Source: Scheffersomyces stipitis CBS 6054 (Eukaryota > Ascomycota > Pichiomycetes > Serinales > Debaryomycetaceae). From it: DNA of 64,000 nucleotides. Under the pieces are notes generated by a model. That model did not search any database. It had not been told where the DNA came from and worked only from the letters and a program-made list of their open reading frames with translations. The DNA lies in assembly GCF_000209165.1 (NCBI RefSeq), contig NC_009042.1, positions 248,001 to 312,000 of the forward strand, given 5' to 3'. Numbering within the stretch: position 1 is the first letter of the stretch; every line of letters begins with the position of its first letter. Shown here one piece after another: positions 61,401 to 64,000 of the stretch. Position numbers and translations under genes: made by a program.

Positions 61401-64000
61401 TACCTGTCCAGACAGATGTGATAGTGGTGGTTGGGTTCCCTGGAACTTGAACAATTACTGTATCGGTGCCTCCTTCTGTGTCAGTTACTGTGACTGTAGT
61501 AGTATCAGTACCAGTCCAGACAGATGTAATTGTAACAGTTGGCTTGCCTGGAACTTGTACGATTACTGTATCTGTTCCTCCTTCTGTGTCAGTTACTGTG
61601 ACTGTAGTAGTATCAGTACCAGTCCATACGGAAGTCACAGTGGTGGTTGGGTTCCCTGGAACTTGAACAATGACAGTATCGGTGCCTCCTTCTGTGTCAG
61701 TCACCGTAATTGTAGTAGTATCGGTACCAGTCCATACGGATGTGATAGTGGTGGTTGGGTTCCCTGGAACTTGAACAATTACTGTATCAGTTCCTCCTTC
61801 TGTGTCCGTTACTGTGACTGTAGTAGTATCGGTACCAGTCCATACGGATGTGATAGTGGTGGTTGGGTTCCCTGGAACTTGTACGATTACTGTATCAGTT
61901 CCTCCTTCTGTGTCAGTTACTGTGACTGTAGTAGTATCAGTACCAGTCCAGACAGATGTAATTGTAACAGTTGGCTTGCCTGGAACTTGTACGATTACTG
62001 TATCTGTTCCTCCTTCTGTGTCAGTTACTGTTACTGTAGTAGTATCAATACCAGTCCACACAGAAGTCACAGTGGTGGTTGGGTTCCCTGGAACTTGAAC
62101 AATTACTGTATCAGTGCCTCCTTCTGTGTCAGTTACTGTGACTGTAGTAGTATCAGTACCAGTCCAGACAGATGTGATTGTAACAGTTGGCTTGCCTGGA
62201 ACTTGTACGATTACTGTATCTGTTCCACCTTCTGTGTCCGTTACTGTGACTGTAGTAGTATCAGTACCAGTCCACACAGATGTAATTGTAACAGTTGGCT
62301 TGCCTGGAACTTGTACGATTACTGTATCAGTGCCTCCTTCTGTGTCAGTCACCGTAATTGTAGTAGTATCGGTACCAGTCCATACGGATGTGATAGTGGT
62401 GGTTGGGTTCCCTGGAACTTGAACAATTACTGTATCGGTGCCTCCTTCTGTGTCAGTTACTGTGACTGTAGTAGTATCAGTACCAGTCCAGACAGATGTA
62501 ATTGTAACAGTTGGCTTGCCTGGAACTTGTACGATTACTGTATCTGTTCCTCCTTCTGTGTCAGTTACTGTGACTGTAGTAGTATCAGTACCAGTCCATA
62601 CGGATGTGATAGTGGTGGTTGGCTTGCCTGGAACTTGTACTATTACTGTATCGGTGCCTCCTTCTGTGTCAGTCACCGTAATAGTTGTGGTATCAGTACC
62701 AGTCCATACGGATGTGATAGTGGTGGTTGGGTTCCCTGGAACTTGAACAATTACTGTATCTGTTCCTCCTTCTGTGTCCGTTACTGTGACTGTAGTAGTA
62801 TCGGTACCAGTCCATACGGATGTGATAGTGGTGGTTGGGTTCCCTGGAACTTGTACGATTACTGTATCAGTGCCTCCTTCTGTGTCAGTCACCGTAATAG
62901 TTGTGGTATCAGTACCAGTCCATACGGATGTGATAGTGGTGGTTGGGTTCCCTGGAACTTGTACGATTACTGTATCAGTTCCTCCTTCTGTGTCCGTTAC
63001 TGTGACTGTAGTAGTATCGGTACCAGTCCATACGGATGTGATAGTGGTGGTTGGGTTCCCTGGAACTTGTACGATTACTGTATCAGTTCCTCCTTCTGTG
63101 TCAGTTACTGTGACTGTAGTAGTATCGGTACCAGTCCAGACAGATGTGATTGTAACAGTTGGCTTGCCTGGAACTTGTACGATTACTGTATCGGTGCCTC
63201 CTTCTGTGTCAGTCACCGTAATTGTAGTAGTATCAGTACCAGTCCACACGGAAGTCACAGTGGTAGTTGGGTTTGCAGGAACCTGAACAATTACTGTATC
63301 TGTTCCTCCTTCTGTGTCCGTTACTGTGACTGTAGTAGTATCGGTACCAGTCCATACGGATGTGATAGTGGTGGTTGGGTTCCCTGGAACTTGAACAATT
63401 ACTGTATCGGTGCCTCCTTCTGTGTCAGTCACCGTAATAGTTGTGGTATCAGTACCAGTCCATACGGATGTGATACTGGTGGTTGGGTTCCCTGGAACTT
63501 GTACGATTACTGTATCAGTTCCTCCTTCTGTGTCAGTTACTGTGACTGTAGTAGTATCAGTACCAGTCCATACGGATGTGATAGTGGTGGTTGGGTTCCC
63601 TGGAACTTGTACGATTACTGTATCAGTGCCTCCTTCTGTGTCAGTCACCGTAATTGTAGTAGTATCAGTACCAGTCCAGACAGATGTAATTGTAACAGTT
63701 GGCTTGCCTGGAACTTGTACAATTACTGTATCGGTGCCTCCTTCTGTGTCAGTCACCGTAATAGTTGTGGTATCAGTACCAGTCCATACGGATGTGATAG
63801 TGGTGGTTGGGTTCCCTGGAACTTGTACGATTACTGTATCAGTTCCTCCTTCTGTGTCAGTTACTGTGACTGTAGTAGTATCAGTACCAGTCCAGACAGA
63901 TGTAATTGTAACAGTTGGCTTGCCTGGAACTTGTACTATTACTGTATCGGTGCCTCCTTCTGTGTCAGTCACCGTAATAGTTGTGGTATCAGTACCAGTC
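58462..64000 (-). CDS. ALS-like GPI-anchored cell-wall adhesin, tandem-repeat and C-terminal part (5' end beyond window)
   Basis: The frame stays open to the right edge, so the N-terminus is missing; the internal Val codon at 63972 is not a start. More than 1840 residues are visible. About 1640 are a tandem array of 36-residue (108-bp) units, rich in Thr and Val, each with SVWTGT, TTxTVTDTEGGTDTVIVQ and VPG(N/K)PT. Unit length, the W-T-G-T and GGTDTVI cores and the NPT link match the tandem repeats of Candida Als adhesins. A ~200-residue Ser/Thr-rich stalk follows, then a GPI signal (FSTFATLWIIALTILFF). It is expected to be covalently bound to wall glucan and to act in adhesion or flocculation. 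The ligand-binding domain, needed to name it, is outside the window. Confidence 0.9.
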   Translation of the reverse strand, partial: TGTDTTTITVTDTEGGTDTVIVQVPGKPTVTITSVWTGTDTTTVTVTDTEGGTDTVIVQVPGNPTTTITSVWTGTDTTTITVTDTEGGTDTVIVQVPGKPTVTITSVWTGTDTTTITVTDTEGGTDTVIVQVPGNPTTTITSVWTGTDTTTVTVTDTEGGTDTVIVQVPGNPTTSITSVWTGTDTTTITVTDTEGGTDTVIVQVPGNPTTTITSVWTGTDTTTVTVTDTEGGTDTVIVQVPANPTTTVTSVWTGTDTTTITVTDTEGGTDTVIVQVPGKPTVTITSVWTGTDTTTVTVTDTEGGTDTVIVQVPGNPTTTITSVWTGTDTTTVTVTDTEGGTDTVIVQVPGNPTTTITSVWTGTDTTTITVTDTEGGTDTVIVQVPGNPTTTITSVWTGTDTTTVTVTDTEGGTDTVIVQVPGNPTTTITSVWTGTDTTTITVTDTEGGTDTVIVQVPGKPTTTITSVWTGTDTTTVTVTDTEGGTDTVIVQVPGKPTVTITSVWTGTDTTTVTVTDTEGGTDTVIVQVPGNPTTTITSVWTGTDTTTITVTDTEGGTDTVIVQVPGKPTVTITSVWTGTDTTTVTVTDTEGGTDTVIVQVPGKPTVTITSVWTGTDTTTVTVTDTEGGTDTVIVQVPGNPTTTVTSVWTGIDTTTVTVTDTEGGTDTVIVQVPGKPTVTITSVWTGTDTTTVTVTDTEGGTDTVIVQVPGNPTTTITSVWTGTDTTTVTVTDTEGGTDTVIVQVPGNPTTTITSVWTGTDTTTITVTDTEGGTDTVIVQVPGNPTTTVTSVWTGTDTTTVTVTDTEGGTDTVIVQVPGKPTVTITSVWTGTDTTTVTVTDTEGGTDTVIVQVPGNPTTTITSVWTGTDTTTVTVTDTEGGTDTVIVQVPGKPTVTITSVWTGTGTNTYTITDTDGGTDTVVVEVPGKPTVTITSVWTGTDTTTVTVTDTEGGTDTVIVQVPGNPTTTITSVWTGTDTTTITVTDTEGGTDTVIVQVPGNPTTTITSVWTGTDTTTITVTDTEGGTDTVIVQVPGNPTTTVTSVWTGTDTTTVTVTDTEGGTDTVIVQVPGKPTVTITSVWTGTDTTTVTVTDTEGGTDTVIVQVPGNPTTTITSVWTGTDTTTVTVTDTEGGTDTVIVQVPGKPTVTITSVWTGTGTNTYTITDTDGGTDTVVVEVPGKPTVTITSVWTGTDTTTVTVTDTEGGTDTVIVQVPGNPTTTITSVWTGTDTTTITVTDTEGGTDTVIVQVPGNPTTTITSVWTGTDTTTITVTDTEGGTDTVIVQVPGNPTTTVTSVWTGIDTTTVTVTDTEGGTDTVIVQVPGKPTVTITSVWTGTDTTTVTVTETEGGTDTVIVQVPGKPTVTITSVWTGVDTTTVTVTDTEGGTDTVIVQVPGKPTVTITSVWTGTDTTTITVTDTEGGTDTVIVQVPGKPTVTITSVWTGTGTNTYTITDTDGGTDTVVVEVPGKPTVTITSVWTGTGTNTYTITDTDGGTDTVVVEVPGNPTTTITSVWTGTGTNTYTITDTDGGTDTVVVEVPGKPTVTITSVWTGTGTNTYTITDTDGGTDTVVVEVPGKPTVTITSVWTGTGTNTYTITDTDGGTDTVVVEVPGNPTTTITSVWTGTGTNTYTITDTDGGIDTVIIEVPSVSGELNYASSLDPDVELSSSTDYGVGTMGDPVVTSIFSDTPYATIPAWNTEVEVDSQAHTSQTEFGNTDNVSTNVDSSTSSGALENQGTGEDNYPINHSESQTSSTNTIAENNSMDATLHETGDSEVSNFGDNGSVSRSNQEETTSSVGGNTESPTFVPTVSTQATITPTISSFEGSASVKHFSTFATLWIIALTILFF
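59075..64000 (-). repeat. 108-bp tandem repeat array, about 45 units
   Basis: Roughly 4.9 kb of 108-bp units in register with the reading frame. Two unit types are seen: the common type (TDTTT...TDTEGG) and a variant type (TGTNTYTITDTDGG). The variant occurs as six consecutive units next to the C-terminal stalk (about 59075-59715) and twice inside the array (near 60470-60570 and 61226-61326). Links between units are either NPT-TT or KPT-VT. The array continues beyond the window, so the total number is unknown. Confidence 0.97.

Noticed and set aside
59738..63286. Several long plus-strand ORFs opposite the adhesin repeats
   Set aside because: They are antisense shadows that recur with the 108-bp repeat; none has independent coding evidence.
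1..64000. CRISPR arrays, prophage, bacterial operons
   Set aside because: All recognised genes are eukaryotic with yeast-type introns and promoters; the only tandem array is an in-frame protein repeat.

Overview
The window is nuclear DNA from a budding yeast of the CUG-Ser (CTG) clade. Scheffersomyces (Pichia) stipitis or a close relative is my best guess, but no species-specific marker was tested. Four things point this way: compact, mostly intronless fungal genes; two introns with GTATGT/GTAAGT donors and exact TACTAAC branch points; TTG as the favoured Leu codon together with three tRNA-Leu(CAA) genes; and a CTG codon at the invariant Ser of the sirtuin NAD-binding motif (40596-40598). All CTG codons below should be read as Ser, so standard-code translations are wrong at those positions.

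Layout. 1-7.3 kb: the 3' end of a Glu-rich protein gene, MRI1 (methionine salvage), PEX12 (peroxisomal RING peroxin), an Asn/Asp-rich orphan, and NOT5/NOT3 (CCR4-NOT) with a hidden 23-nt first exon. 7.8-14.4 kb: KAR2 (ER Hsp70, HDEL), a 2 kb divergent region, BCY1 (PKA regulatory subunit) and ERG28 (sterol scaffold). 14.4-18.1 kb: a gene-poor block with three identical tRNA-Leu(CAA) genes in diverged duplicated flanks. 18-24.5 kb: a CSN6-like MPN protein, spliced RRN3 (Pol I initiation) and an MNN2-type mannosyltransferase. 26.7-30.1 kb: a large Zn2Cys6 regulator. 32-43.4 kb: SNX41, RPN9, PTM1, a SIR2/HST1 sirtuin and SNX4. 44-54.7 kb: a DFG5/DCW1 GH76 enzyme, an orphan with a Cys4 motif and an acidic tract, a GPI phospholipase B and an epsin. 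55-64 kb: RTT107, then a very large ALS-like GPI adhesin that runs off the right edge.

Themes. Several genes serve the secretory pathway and cell surface: KAR2, MNN2-type, PTM1, DFG5/DCW1, PLB and the adhesin. SNX4, SNX41 and epsin serve endosomal sorting and endocytosis. RRN3, BCY1, NOT5, RPN9 and the CSN6-like gene are growth and turnover functions. I see no operon-like system, CRISPR, phage or intact transposon. The most unusual structures are the adhesin's 108-bp repeat array with nested 324-bp and 756-bp higher-order duplications, the triplicated tRNA gene, and the intergenic CACGTG boxes, which all carry the Cbf1-type RT flank.
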